Source: Candidatus Segatella caccae (GTDB lineage: Bacteria > Bacteroidota > Bacteroidia > Bacteroidales > Bacteroidaceae). From it: a stretch of DNA of 42,735 nucleotides. Where the stretch lies: assembly GCA_900556395.1 (NCBI GenBank), contig USOQ01000016.1:1-42735 (forward strand), given 5' to 3'. The notes beneath the pieces are model-generated. The model saw only the letters and a program-made list of their open reading frames with translations. It was not told the origin of the DNA and made no database searches. The translations under genes and the position numbers were made by a program. Shown here in pieces: positions 14,665-23,852 of the stretch (positions are counted from its first letter, which is position 1; the number at the start of each line of letters is the position of its first letter).

Positions 14665-17223
14665 ATGAAGAAAATTGGCATGATGCTATTCCTGTTTTTC
14701 GGCATAAGTGTACTTGGCTATGCGCAGAACAGCAATGGTGAAAAATCCAATAAGGTCCCCAAAAAAAGTTTGTCCGATACCCTCAAGATTGCAGAGGTGG
14801 TGGTAACGGCACAGGAAACGCGTGGCGTTACGGCGGCTTCTGTCATCGAGAAGCATGCCATGGAACATCTGCAACCATCAAGTTTCTCCGACATTCTGGA
14901 GTTGCTGCCAGGCGGTCGTTCGCAAGACCCTGCCCTCAACACCCCTAATACCATCCGTATCCGCGAGACGGGTACTGCCAGCAGCTATAATACATCTTCG
15001 CTGGGCACCAGCTTCATGATAGATGGTGCCCCCATCAGCACCAACGCCAACCGACAGGAGGTAAAGGGCGCATGGGAAACATCGACCGAGGGCAGAAGCT
15101 ATGTCAACTCGGGTGTCGACATGCGTACCATATCGACCGATGACATCGAGAAGGTAGAGGTGGTGCGAGGCATCCCATCGGTAGAGTATGGCGACCTGAC
15201 GAGCGGACTCGTCAAGATAGAGCGAAAGCGAGGCGGCAATAATTGGGAGGCACGTCTCAAGGCCGATATGGACAGCAAACTTTTCTACCTGGCAAAGGGC
15301 TTCGAATGGAAACCTCGCCGCATGACGCTCAATCTGAGCGTCGACTATCTGGATGCCAAGGCCGACCCACGCAACCGACTGGAGAACTACAAGCGACTGA
15401 GCTTCTCGGCCCGATTCTTCAAGTCATGGAGCCTGGGCCGATATGACATGCAACTGAAGACTAACTTTGACTATACAGGTTCGTTTGACAATGACAAGAA
15501 TGACCCCGATCTTGACAACCAGGCCGTAGACTCGTATAAATCGCAGTACAACAGATATGCACTGAATGCCGGCTTTACATTCTTGCCCAGGAACAAGCGC
15601 CAGTGGTTTCGTTCGCTCGATGCCATGCTCTCTACCTCTTACGAGTACGACTTGATAGAGCGCACCAAGTTGGTGCAGCTTTCACAGTTGGTGGCTGCTG
15701 TAGGTACCATCACTACGGGCGAGAGCGATGGCATCATCTTGCCCTATAAATACGTGGCATGGCAGAATGTAGACGGTCGCCCCTTCAACCTCTTCACCAA
15801 GTTGAATGCCAAGTTTCAGGTGCCCTCCCTGAATATCTCCAACACCCTCTTGGTGGGTACCGACTGGAATGTGGACAAGAATTATGGGCATGGTCAAGTG
15901 TTCGACCCCACTCGCCCCTTGTACCCCACGGCGGCCACCTTGCGCCATCGTTCGCTGTCGAGCATACCTGCCAACAAGCAGTGGGGACTTTATGCCGAGG
16001 AGCGTATCAGCACCATGCTGGGTGGTAGCAAGTTAGAGATGGTGGCAGGTGTGAGAGCCGTACAGATGTTGGGATTGCCCACTTCTTATCAGATGCATGG
16101 AAAGTTCTATTTCGACCCACGTGTCAATGTGGGATGGACATTGCCTAAGTTTAAGATAGCAGGGCAGACAGGTTTCCTGCGACTGTCGGGCGGAGTAGGC
16201 GAGCATACCAAGATGCCCACTATGGATCAGCTATTCCCCGATCCCGTGTACATGGACTTGGTGCAGCTCAATTATTACCATGCCAATGCCGACTACCGTC
16301 GCATCAACCTGATGACCTATGTCATCGACCCTACCAATTACGACCTGAAGCCTGCCTGTAACCTGAAGTGGGAAATGACTGCCGATATGACGGTAGGCGG
16401 TTATCGACTTTCGGTAACATACTTCCACGAGAACATGACATCGGGCTTCCGCAGTCAGTCGAGTTATGCCCCTTATACTTACAAGCAGTATGATGCCTCG
16501 GGAGTGGATGCTGGAGCGCTGACGGCACCGCCTTCGTTAGTCGATATGCCCTACACCCTGCGTACTGACCTGCGTGGCTATAGCCATTATACCAACGGAA
16601 GCCAAACGTTGAAGCGAGGTGTGGAATACACTTTCTCGACCAAGCGATTCGAGCGCATCATGACCCGTCTGACTATCAATGGAGCCTGGTTTTACACCAT
16701 CTATCGCAACTCGATGATGGAAACCTACAAGCCCAGTGCCGTGGTGGCTGGCAAGCAGATTCAGTATGTGGGCTATTACGACCAGGATGGCGGCAGCAAA
16801 AACCAGATGATGAATACCAACTTCACCGTGGATACCGACATACCCAAGCTCAAGCTCGGCTTCTCGGTTTCGGCCCAATGCCTGTGGTTCACCATGCGCC
16901 GCACCGCCGAGACCAGCAATTATCCTGTCAAGTACATGGATGCCAACGGCGAGATGCACGACTGGAAGGATGAGGATGCCGAAGACATATACTTGCGCTA
17001 CTTGATACGCAACTATACGGACAGTAACTTTGCTCTCTACAGGGTGCCCTTCTCGATGAATGTCAATTTCAAGGTAACTAAGAAATTGTTTGCTGACCGC
17101 CTGACCGTAGCTTTGTTCTGCAACAAGCTACTCGATTATACCCCCGACTATACGAGCAATGGACTGACCGTGCGTCGTCATGTGACTCCTTACTTTGGAT
17201 TAGAAATGAACGTGAAAATATGA
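14665..17223 (+). CDS. TonB-dependent outer-membrane receptor (non-SusC type)
   Basis: An 852-residue outer-membrane receptor. A signal peptide ends near residue 20 (GYAQ). A TonB-box-like segment, IAEVVVTAQE, lies near residue 42, followed by the plug domain with FSDILELLPGG, SFMIDGAPIS, DIEKVEVVRGIPSVEYGD and LTSGLVKIERK. The remaining 650 residues have the alternating pattern of a 22-strand barrel and end with an aromatic-rich strand and a charged tail. Unlike SusC it has no N-terminal carboxypeptidase-regulatory-like extension and no SusD partner. It leads a tight set: the next gene overlaps by 4 bases, and a barrel protein, a lipoprotein and an M16 protease follow. The substrate is unknown; metals, a cofactor or a small protein are all possible. 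Confidence 0.9.
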   Translation: MKKIGMMLFLFFGISVLGYAQNSNGEKSNKVPKKSLSDTLKIAEVVVTAQETRGVTAASVIEKHAMEHLQPSSFSDILELLPGGRSQDPALNTPNTIRIRETGTASSYNTSSLGTSFMIDGAPISTNANRQEVKGAWETSTEGRSYVNSGVDMRTISTDDIEKVEVVRGIPSVEYGDLTSGLVKIERKRGGNNWEARLKADMDSKLFYLAKGFEWKPRRMTLNLSVDYLDAKADPRNRLENYKRLSFSARFFKSWSLGRYDMQLKTNFDYTGSFDNDKNDPDLDNQAVDSYKSQYNRYALNAGFTFLPRNKRQWFRSLDAMLSTSYEYDLIERTKLVQLSQLVAAVGTITTGESDGIILPYKYVAWQNVDGRPFNLFTKLNAKFQVPSLNISNTLLVGTDWNVDKNYGHGQVFDPTRPLYPTAATLRHRSLSSIPANKQWGLYAEERISTMLGGSKLEMVAGVRAVQMLGLPTSYQMHGKFYFDPRVNVGWTLPKFKIAGQTGFLRLSGGVGEHTKMPTMDQLFPDPVYMDLVQLNYYHANADYRRINLMTYVIDPTNYDLKPACNLKWEMTADMTVGGYRLSVTYFHENMTSGFRSQSSYAPYTYKQYDASGVDAGALTAPPSLVDMPYTLRTDLRGYSHYTNGSQTLKRGVEYTFSTKRFERIMTRLTINGAWFYTIYRNSMMETYKPSAVVAGKQIQYVGYYDQDGGSKNQMMNTNFTVDTDIPKLKLGFSVSAQCLWFTMRRTAETSNYPVKYMDANGEMHDWKDEDAEDIYLRYLIRNYTDSNFALYRVPFSMNVNFKVTKKLFADRLTVALFCNKLLDYTPDYTSNGLTVRRHVTPYFGLEMNVKI

Positions 17224-17597
17224 AACGAATACTGATGATATGTGTGGCTCTGCTGGGAATGGTACTCGCATCGTGCCACCAGGACGAGGACGATCTCTTT
17301 ACCACGGCAGCTATCACTCTGACTGCCGAGGAAGGCACAACCGTGGAACGTGTGCAGGGCACGGTGCAACTCACCAACCTCAATACCCGACAGGTGACAA
17401 CCACGGCCGAGTTTGATGGTAATATAGCCCGTGTCTCTCTACTTCGTGGTGTCTATTCGGTACTGGTCGAAGGTTCCATGCAATATAAGGATGCCCATGG
17501 CGCCACGGGCGTTAGGCAGTTTCGTGCCACGTCCGATTACTTAGAGTTTGCCAGCAAGTGTCTTAATGTAGCCACCCTCAATATCGTATGGATGTAA
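17220..17597 (+). CDS. Small surface or periplasmic lipoprotein
   Basis: A 125-residue lipoprotein with signal MKRILMICVALLG and a lipobox ending ASC near residue 19, followed by acidic residues (QDEDD) that in Bacteroidetes often favour export to the cell surface. The rest looks like one beta-sandwich domain (TLTAEEGTTVERVQG, VSLLRGVYSVLVEG), similar in layout to the N-terminal part of the DUF4876-like protein two genes on. Its start overlaps the receptor stop (ATGA), so the two are translationally coupled. It may bind the same ligand as the receptor. No specific family is recognised. Confidence 0.78.
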   Translation: MKRILMICVALLGMVLASCHQDEDDLFTTAAITLTAEEGTTVERVQGTVQLTNLNTRQVTTTAEFDGNIARVSLLRGVYSVLVEGSMQYKDAHGATGVRQFRATSDYLEFASKCLNVATLNIVWM

Positions 17598-19111
17598 AGA
17601 TGAAGCACAAAATAGCATTATTGACCATGGTTTGCACGCTATGTATGTCGGTCACCATGGCTTCGCCCCGTGACACGGCTCGTGTGGAGCATCTGTCGAT
17701 GTGGAACCAGTTGTCGACTCCCCTGCTCACCAATCCCGCCCTGCATAGCGCCGCCTATGCCCAGTCGTACTCCGAGATGGCGCTTACCATCGACTGTCAG
17801 CACCAATCAGAAGCCTTTGTCGAGGAGAAAGGTAAGGGACATGTGCTTGGGGCGCTGGCAGTTAACAGTTATCTGCGCATGAATCCACGTTCGGCAGTAT
17901 GGGGCTCTGCCTCTTACACTACTGGCAAGCAGAAGAGCATCTGCTGGAACTCTACCTCCGACTACGAATTGTTGGCTCCCTATGTGATGGCCGATACCCT
18001 GGGCGGAGATACCCACCGAGAGCGATATACCTTCTCAGGTGGTTATGGCACCCAGCTGGGGCGAGTCTTGCTGGGAGGCGAGATGGCCATTCGTGCTGAG
18101 CACGAGTATCGTGACCGTGATCCACGTATGCGTGGCATCGTTACAGAACTGTTGCTGCGAGGTGGCGCCAGTCTCATGGCTTGGCATTATCGTTGGGGCG
18201 TATTGGCGGAAGGCACTATCTACAAGCAAACCAATAGTGTAGACTTCTACAACGAGCTGGGTGTCATTCCCGAGTATCATATGACAGGACTTGGAACCGA
18301 ATATGGCCGTTTTGCTGGTGAGCAGCGCAGTCTTGCCTATCGAGGAGGTGGCTTTGACATTGCTTTTGATGCTGTTCCCACAGGTAATGAAGGACTATAT
18401 GGGCATCTGTCTTTGGGCCGCAACGCATATGAGCGCCTGCTGACGAGTGCCAACTCATTGCCTCTGTCGCGCCTTATATATAATAAGGTGGAAACCACGA
18501 TGGGGTGGAAGCAGGAGAGCAAGCACCATTGGGCCGCTTATGCACATTTTGCCTTTACCAAGCGCAGTGGTGATGAAAACATAACGGGAAAGTCGGATTC
18601 GCAGTATTATCCTGTGATAGGCAAGCTCACCATGTATAAGGATTACCTGATGGATGCCTCGATAGGAGGTATGTATGGCCAGCAGGGAGGCGACCGCTCG
18701 TGGATGGTAAGCCTCAAGGCAGGCTATCGCAACCATCGTGAGCGCTATGTATATCCCGAGCGCCTGTTAGACCGTGCCCATGCGTATGTCAAGGTAGCAG
18801 GCGAGTGGATGCGTCCTATGTCTCGATGCTTGTCACTCTCGCTGGGAGCCGATGCCAGTCATTATGCCCGTGTGAGCGACAACATGGTGATGCCTTTTGC
18901 CAACATGACCAGCAAGTTTGCCGAGATGATACGCCACAAGTATCGTTTTGCCAAGGCCAGCTACACTGAGGCCCACCTGCATGCACGTGGCGACTATCAC
19001 CTGAAGTCTTCGTCCATAGGCCTCTTTGCCGAAGTAGCAGGAGGCATGGTGCTTTGTTCGGAGCGTGAACAACAGGTAGGCCTAAGAGCCTCTGTGGGTG
19101 TGACTTTCTGA
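17588..19111 (+). CDS. DUF6850-like outer-membrane barrel protein
   Basis: A 507-residue protein with a signal peptide ending near residue 26 (TMAS) and a body of amphipathic strands rich in Tyr, Trp and Gly (RYTFSGGYGTQLGRVLLGGE, GGMYGQQGGDRSWMVSLKAG). It ends in a barrel-type closing strand, GLRASVGVTF. It resembles the DUF6850 group of Bacteroidetes proteins found beside TonB receptors; this family name is recalled, not searched. It overlaps the preceding gene by 10 bases. A second in-frame ATG at 17600 would give a slightly shorter signal peptide. Function is unknown; a second outer-membrane component of the receptor system is the likely role. Confidence 0.72.
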   Translation: MDVKMKHKIALLTMVCTLCMSVTMASPRDTARVEHLSMWNQLSTPLLTNPALHSAAYAQSYSEMALTIDCQHQSEAFVEEKGKGHVLGALAVNSYLRMNPRSAVWGSASYTTGKQKSICWNSTSDYELLAPYVMADTLGGDTHRERYTFSGGYGTQLGRVLLGGEMAIRAEHEYRDRDPRMRGIVTELLLRGGASLMAWHYRWGVLAEGTIYKQTNSVDFYNELGVIPEYHMTGLGTEYGRFAGEQRSLAYRGGGFDIAFDAVPTGNEGLYGHLSLGRNAYERLLTSANSLPLSRLIYNKVETTMGWKQESKHHWAAYAHFAFTKRSGDENITGKSDSQYYPVIGKLTMYKDYLMDASIGGMYGQQGGDRSWMVSLKAGYRNHRERYVYPERLLDRAHAYVKVAGEWMRPMSRCLSLSLGADASHYARVSDNMVMPFANMTSKFAEMIRHKYRFAKASYTEAHLHARGDYHLKSSSIGLFAEVAGGMVLCSEREQQVGLRASVGVTF

Positions 19112-19183
19112 GAAAGAAAAGAGTAGCAATGAACATAATAGTAGAAATAAAATATCAAAATAACAATCAAAACAAACAAGACA

Positions 19184-20407
19184 ATGAAAAAGAATTTCTT
19201 GATGGGCATGATGATGCTCCTGACCGTAGGTTTGTCGTTTACAGCTTGTAGCAACGACGACAGTGTGACATACACTCCTGTGTCGCTCAGTGTAGAGATG
19301 CCTTTGGGCATCGACAACGTGGTGTTTAGCAACGGCAAGGCCATGTTCACCAATGTTCAGACAGGCGAGGTGTTCACCGTCAATCAGTTTGTAGAAAACA
19401 ATGGTAGCTTTGCAGCCTCGATAGACCAAGTGCCAGAGGGCACATACAATGTAGCCGTTACCGGCGAATTGAGTTTTACCAAGGATGGTGTGGCAGGTAC
19501 AGCCCAGGTCAACCAGACCAGCGAGAACATGCAGGTGAAGAGTGGTAGCGCCAATGTCAAGTTGGCCGTGAATACCTTCGATGCCAAGGGCGGTTTTGTT
19601 ATCTCGGAGATTTTCTTCGCAGGTGATAAAACTCCTGAGGGTAAGCAATTTCTGAAAGACCAGTATGTCGTTGTTTCCAATAATTCGGACGTAACTCTCT
19701 ATGCTGACAGTATTGCTTTTGTGCAATCGGCATTCCTTACCAGCACCAAACGTGAGTATACACCCGACATCATGAACGAAGCCATGTCGGTGGAGGCTAT
19801 ATATATGATCCCAGGAACAGGAAAGAGCGTGGCTGTGCAGCCTGGCAAGTCGTTGGTGTTGGCACTGAATGCCATGAATCATACAGAAGCTAATGCCAAT
19901 TCCTTCGACTTGAGCAAAGCAGACTTTGAATTCTACGATGAGAGTACGTCGGCAAACAATCTGGATACCGACAATCAGGAGGTTACCAACCTGGATAAGT
20001 GGTATTGTTATACATTGAGTTATTATCTGCTCAATACTGGTGGAAACAAGGCCTATGCATTGGCTCGAATGCACCAAAACAGGGAAAGCTATCTGACAGA
20101 CAACTATTATGAGGCAAAGTATGTGTTGACAACAAGCAAGGGTGACAAGGAAATGACATCCAAATGTTATAAGTTACCTAACTCTTGGATTCTGGATGCT
20201 GTAAACCTTTGCCCAAGTAGTGTTTGGCAGTGGAACGTGGTTTCTTCTGCTCTTGATGCAGGCTATACGTATGTGGCAAGCGCGCTCAATTCTACTGATC
20301 GCTTCGGCAAGTCGGTTATCCGTAAGAAGGAGAACGGCAAGTGGGTAGACACCAATAACTCAAGCAACGACTTTGAGGCTGCTACAGCCAGTTATCTGCA
20401 GAAATAA
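19184..20407 (+). CDS. DUF4876-like surface lipoprotein
   Basis: A 407-residue lipoprotein with the signal ending FTACS near residue 22. A beta-sandwich region (about 30-130, with VPEGTYNVAVTGEL) is followed by a domain beginning GFVISEIFFAG near residue 136 and DQYVVVSNNSDVTLYADS. That domain resembles the lamin-tail-like fold seen in many secreted bacterial proteins, and the whole resembles the DUF4876 group. It lies 72 bases after the barrel gene and 23 bases before the M16 protease gene. It may be the surface ligand-binding partner of the receptor. The family name is from memory and the function is not known. Confidence 0.75.
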   Translation: MKKNFLMGMMMLLTVGLSFTACSNDDSVTYTPVSLSVEMPLGIDNVVFSNGKAMFTNVQTGEVFTVNQFVENNGSFAASIDQVPEGTYNVAVTGELSFTKDGVAGTAQVNQTSENMQVKSGSANVKLAVNTFDAKGGFVISEIFFAGDKTPEGKQFLKDQYVVVSNNSDVTLYADSIAFVQSAFLTSTKREYTPDIMNEAMSVEAIYMIPGTGKSVAVQPGKSLVLALNAMNHTEANANSFDLSKADFEFYDESTSANNLDTDNQEVTNLDKWYCYTLSYYLLNTGGNKAYALARMHQNRESYLTDNYYEAKYVLTTSKGDKEMTSKCYKLPNSWILDAVNLCPSSVWQWNVVSSALDAGYTYVASALNSTDRFGKSVIRKKENGKWVDTNNSSNDFEAATASYLQK

Positions 20408-20430
20408 TCAACTCAAAATAATGTGAAAAT

Positions 20431-23244
20431 ATGAAGAAACAATTTCTAAGTCTGTTACTTCTTCTCTTAGCTCCTGCATCTTTGTTTGCTCAAACTGTGG
20501 AGCAGGATGTATCCATCCGTCAGGGCAAGTTGAAGAACGGACTCACTTACTACATTCGCCATAATGCCAAGGAGGCAGGACTTGCCGACTTCTATATAGC
20601 CCAGCGTGTGGGCTCCATCTTGGAGGAACCTCGCCAGCGTGGCTTGGCTCACTTCCTGGAGCATATGGCGTTTAATGGTACCAAACATTTCCCTGGCAAG
20701 GGTAAGCAACTGGGCATCGTGCCTTGGTGCGAGACCATCGGTGTGAAGTTTGGTACCAACCTCAATGCCTACACATCAGTCGACCAGACGGTTTATCACA
20801 TCGGTTCGGCTCCCATCAAGCGCGAAGGCATCATCGACTCCTGCCTCTTGGTGCTCAACGACTGGAGCCAGTTTATCAACCTTGAACCCAAGGAGATAGA
20901 CAAGGAGCGTGGCGTCATCCACGAGGAATGGCGCAACCGCCGTACGGGTATGGCCATGCAGCGCATGATGGAGAATGTGATGCCTAAGATATACAAGGGC
21001 AGCAAGTATGAGGACTGTCTGCCTATCGGCAATATGGACATTGTGGATAACTTCCCTTACCAGGACTTGCGTGACTACTATCAGAAGTGGTATCGCCCCG
21101 ACTTGCAGGCCATCGTGGTGGTGGGTGACTTCGACGTGGATATGATGGAGAGGAAAATCCAAAAGCTCTTTGGTAAGATTAAGGCACACAAGAATCCTGC
21201 CGAGCGCATCTACTATCCTGTGAACGATAATGACAAGATGATTGTCGCCATCGAGAAGGACAAGGAGCAGCCTATCATCCTCGGTCATCTCTATATGAAG
21301 AGCGAGACCACTTCAGACAGCGAGAAAAACAGTGTGAAATATCAGCGTGAGGATTACATCAACGGCTTAATCACCTATATGCTCAATGGTCGCCTTTCGG
21401 AGAAAAAGCAAGTGGCCAATCCGCCTTTCATGAGTGCGACGGTGAAGAACGGTGCGTTCTTCGTTTCCCGCACCAAGGATGCCTTCAGCCTGAGCATCAG
21501 TTGCAAGCAGGACAATGTACTGGGTGGCGTTTCGGTAGCCGTAGGCGAGGTGGAACGTGCCCGTCAGCATGGTTTTACACAGAGTGAGCTGGAACGTGCC
21601 AAGAAACTCTATCTCAATGCTGCCGAGCGACAACTGAAGATGGAGAAAGACTATAAGAACTCTCACTATGTGAGCCAGTGCGTGAACAACTTCTTGGAGG
21701 GAGAGCCTATCTTGACCCCTGCCTATAACCTCCAGTTGGTGAAACTGTTTGATGGCGAGGTGAGTCTTGCCGAGGTAAATAGTCAGGTGGGCGAGATAAT
21801 CACCGACAAGAACCAGGTGTTCATCATGTATGGACCCGACAAGGATGGTTTCGTGGTTCCTTCGGAATCGGAAATTGAGAGCACCGTGCTTGCCGCACAG
21901 CAGAAGCGTTACGACGCTTACCAGGAGGAGCAAGTGCCAGCTACCTTGATGACGGCCTTGCCTGCACCAGGCAAGATAGTGTCGGAGAAACCATACGGCA
22001 AGTTTGGCATGACGGAGATTGTATTGAGCAATGGCATGAAGGTGTATGTGAAGTCCACCGACTATCAGGCCGACCAAATCACCATGAGCATGAGAGGCGA
22101 GGGCGGTACATCCGTCTATGGCGACGAGGACATACCTAACTTCGCCTTCTTGAGTGGTTCCATCACTGAGGCGGGTGTGGGCGACTTCACGGCCACTCGT
22201 CTTCGCAAGGCATTGGCAGGAAAGTCCTTGAAGTTGGCTCCTTCCATCACCAACGAGGGACAGCGCATCACAGGCACCTCGTCAGTAAAAGACTTGGAGA
22301 CGATGCTTCAGTTGGCTCACCTCTATTTCACTGCTCCTCGCAAGGACAGCATGGCGTTCGAGGGAATGATGAACCGCAACCTTTCGCTCCTGAAGAACCG
22401 CAACGCCAGTTCGAAGGTTGTCTACAACGACTCCCTCTCTGCTACTCTGTACGACCACAATGTGCGTATGGCTCCTGTAACCGTGGAGATTGCAAAAAAA
22501 GCAGATTACAACCGCATCTTCGAAATCTATCGTGAGCGTTTCAGCGATGCGAGCAACTTCAAAACCGTCTTCATCGGCAAGGTCGATATGGCGCAGCTTC
22601 GTCCGTTGCTCTGCCGGTATCTCGCCACCCTGCCTTCTACCCACAAGGCAGAAAAGAGCAACAAGGCCAACGTGCCTCAGATTGTGAAGAAGAACGAGGT
22701 GGTGAAGTTCGTGCATAAGCAGGAAACTCCGCTTGCCAACGTGAGTGTGTTCTATACAGCCAACGTCCCATTTTCGCCGAAGAACGACTTGGTGCTCGAC
22801 ATGTTGACCCGTGTCCTCCAGATCGCTTACACCGACTCGGTACGTGAGGAGAAGGGTGGAACATACGGAGTGGGCGTAAGCTTCAACCTCGAGAAGGAGG
22901 ATAATCCGAATGCCTTGCTTCGCATTTCCTACAAGAGCGACCCCAAGCGTTACGAGGAACTGAATCCTGTCATCTACAAGCAACTCCTGAACATCGCCGA
23001 CCATGGTCCTGTGGCAAGCAGTATGGATAAGGTGAAGAAGTATCTGAAGAAGCAATACGGACAGATGGCAATCACCAACGACTACTGGAGCTACGTCATC
23101 TGGCACCAGCTCGACGACGATGCCGACTTCGACAAGAATTACTGCAAGATGGTGGACAACCTGACAGCTTCTGATGTGCAGAAGATGGCTAAGGAGTTGT
23201 TGAAGCAGAATCATCGTGTAGAGGTTACCATGCTCTCGGAGTAA
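20431..23244 (+). CDS. Secreted M16-family zinc protease
   Basis: A 937-residue pitrilysin-type metallopeptidase with a signal peptide (cleavage after about residue 20, LFAQ), so it acts in the periplasm or outside. The inverted zinc motif HFLEH is at residues 74-78, with the third ligand probably Glu155 in KEIDKERG, 77 residues later as in insulin-degrading enzyme. The C-terminal half contains an inactive M16 repeat with the substrate-binding SVREEKGGTYGVGV segment. A single chain with two halves of this size matches FusC and similar periplasmic M16 proteins. It is the last gene of the TonB-receptor operon, 23 bases after the lipoprotein. The protease should degrade peptides, perhaps ones imported by the receptor. 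Confidence 0.92.
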   Translation: MKKQFLSLLLLLLAPASLFAQTVEQDVSIRQGKLKNGLTYYIRHNAKEAGLADFYIAQRVGSILEEPRQRGLAHFLEHMAFNGTKHFPGKGKQLGIVPWCETIGVKFGTNLNAYTSVDQTVYHIGSAPIKREGIIDSCLLVLNDWSQFINLEPKEIDKERGVIHEEWRNRRTGMAMQRMMENVMPKIYKGSKYEDCLPIGNMDIVDNFPYQDLRDYYQKWYRPDLQAIVVVGDFDVDMMERKIQKLFGKIKAHKNPAERIYYPVNDNDKMIVAIEKDKEQPIILGHLYMKSETTSDSEKNSVKYQREDYINGLITYMLNGRLSEKKQVANPPFMSATVKNGAFFVSRTKDAFSLSISCKQDNVLGGVSVAVGEVERARQHGFTQSELERAKKLYLNAAERQLKMEKDYKNSHYVSQCVNNFLEGEPILTPAYNLQLVKLFDGEVSLAEVNSQVGEIITDKNQVFIMYGPDKDGFVVPSESEIESTVLAAQQKRYDAYQEEQVPATLMTALPAPGKIVSEKPYGKFGMTEIVLSNGMKVYVKSTDYQADQITMSMRGEGGTSVYGDEDIPNFAFLSGSITEAGVGDFTATRLRKALAGKSLKLAPSITNEGQRITGTSSVKDLETMLQLAHLYFTAPRKDSMAFEGMMNRNLSLLKNRNASSKVVYNDSLSATLYDHNVRMAPVTVEIAKKADYNRIFEIYRERFSDASNFKTVFIGKVDMAQLRPLLCRYLATLPSTHKAEKSNKANVPQIVKKNEVVKFVHKQETPLANVSVFYTANVPFSPKNDLVLDMLTRVLQIAYTDSVREEKGGTYGVGVSFNLEKEDNPNALLRISYKSDPKRYEELNPVIYKQLLNIADHGPVASSMDKVKKYLKKQYGQMAITNDYWSYVIWHQLDDDADFDKNYCKMVDNLTASDVQKMAKELLKQNHRVEVTMLSE

Positions 23245-23315
23245 GGATCAGAAAAAGATAGTATGGCGTTTCTTGCATATATATATACGGAAACCTATTA
23301 TCTATAGTTGAGAAA

Positions 23316-23390
23316 AAAGAAATTCCCAGTTAGGAAAAAATATTTTGTCAGTTGATTGACAAGTTTTCCCTAATTGGGATTTTCTTTTCT
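23316..23390 (+). terminator. Nested double hairpin, probable operon terminator
   Basis: Outer arms AAATTCCCAGTTAGGAAAA (from 23320) and TTTTCCCTAATTGGGATTT (to about 23383) pair with a few mismatches, and an inner hairpin TTGTCA-gttga-TTGACAA fills the loop. A T-rich tail follows. It is symmetric enough to work in both directions. Confidence 0.65.
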
Positions 23391-23537
23391 ACTGAAGGTG
23401 CGAAACTTGACAGTAATATCACATATTATAAATAATCTATGAGGTAAATCCCCAGGACCCATAAATTCCCAGAACTCATAAAATGGAATAAAACCTAAAA
23501 AGTGATGTGGAAGTATGGCTTTTTAGGTTTTTCTTGT

Positions 23538-23545
23538 TACTTTTG
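23538..23545 (+). promoter_or_regulatory. Promoter -7 element of the small hypothetical gene
   Basis: TACTTTTG matches TAnnTTTG and lies 28 bases before the ATG at 23574. An in-frame upstream start at 23502 would precede this element and is therefore unlikely. Confidence 0.55.
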
Positions 23546-23573
23546 TATCATGTTATCGAAAAGTCAAAACCAA

Positions 23574-23852
23574 ATGAATACAGATTTCACCAAGGACAGC
23601 ATCGAGTCGGCTTATTGCTTCTTCCATCAGAAATTGCGTGTGTATGAATTCTCTCGTAGTCAGACGCAGCGTGATGATATAGAATATGCCATCAGCCAAT
23701 ATGTAGACGGGATGAACCCTGCGCTCTACCAGTTGTTGGCTAATGGCACTCCGCATTATCTGCTCGACCATACTACTTTCGAGCAAGATATGCGCCATGC
23801 CATCGAGCGGCTCGATAGCATGATGCGAAATGAATGTATGTTGGTTAGTTAA
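23574..23852 (+). CDS. Small hypothetical protein
   Basis: A 92-residue, soluble, largely helical protein with no signal peptide. Segments such as SIESAYCFFHQKLRVYEFS, RDDIEYAISQYVDGMNPALY and FEQDMRHAIERLDSM suggest three or four amphipathic helices. It has its own promoter. Its stop codon (23850-23852) directly touches the stop codon of the convergent gene on the other strand, leaving no room for a separate terminator. No family is recognised and the location between two larger systems does not indicate a role. Confidence 0.65.
   Translation: MNTDFTKDSIESAYCFFHQKLRVYEFSRSQTQRDDIEYAISQYVDGMNPALYQLLANGTPHYLLDHTTFEQDMRHAIERLDSMMRNECMLVS

Larger units (their letters stand above)
23245..23573. 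other. Spacer after the M16 gene
   Basis: About 330 bases with no gene. It holds a two-part hairpin at 23316-23390 that probably ends the receptor operon and, further on, the promoter of the next small gene. The remainder is AT-rich and unremarkable. Confidence 0.7.

Noticed and set aside
19082..20077. 331-residue open frame antisense to the DUF4876-like gene
   Set aside because: Lies within genuine coding sequence on the other strand and shows no family resemblance.
22282..23214. 310-residue open frame antisense to the M16 protease
   Set aside because: Leucine/valine/histidine-rich mirror of the protease codons with no signals of its own.
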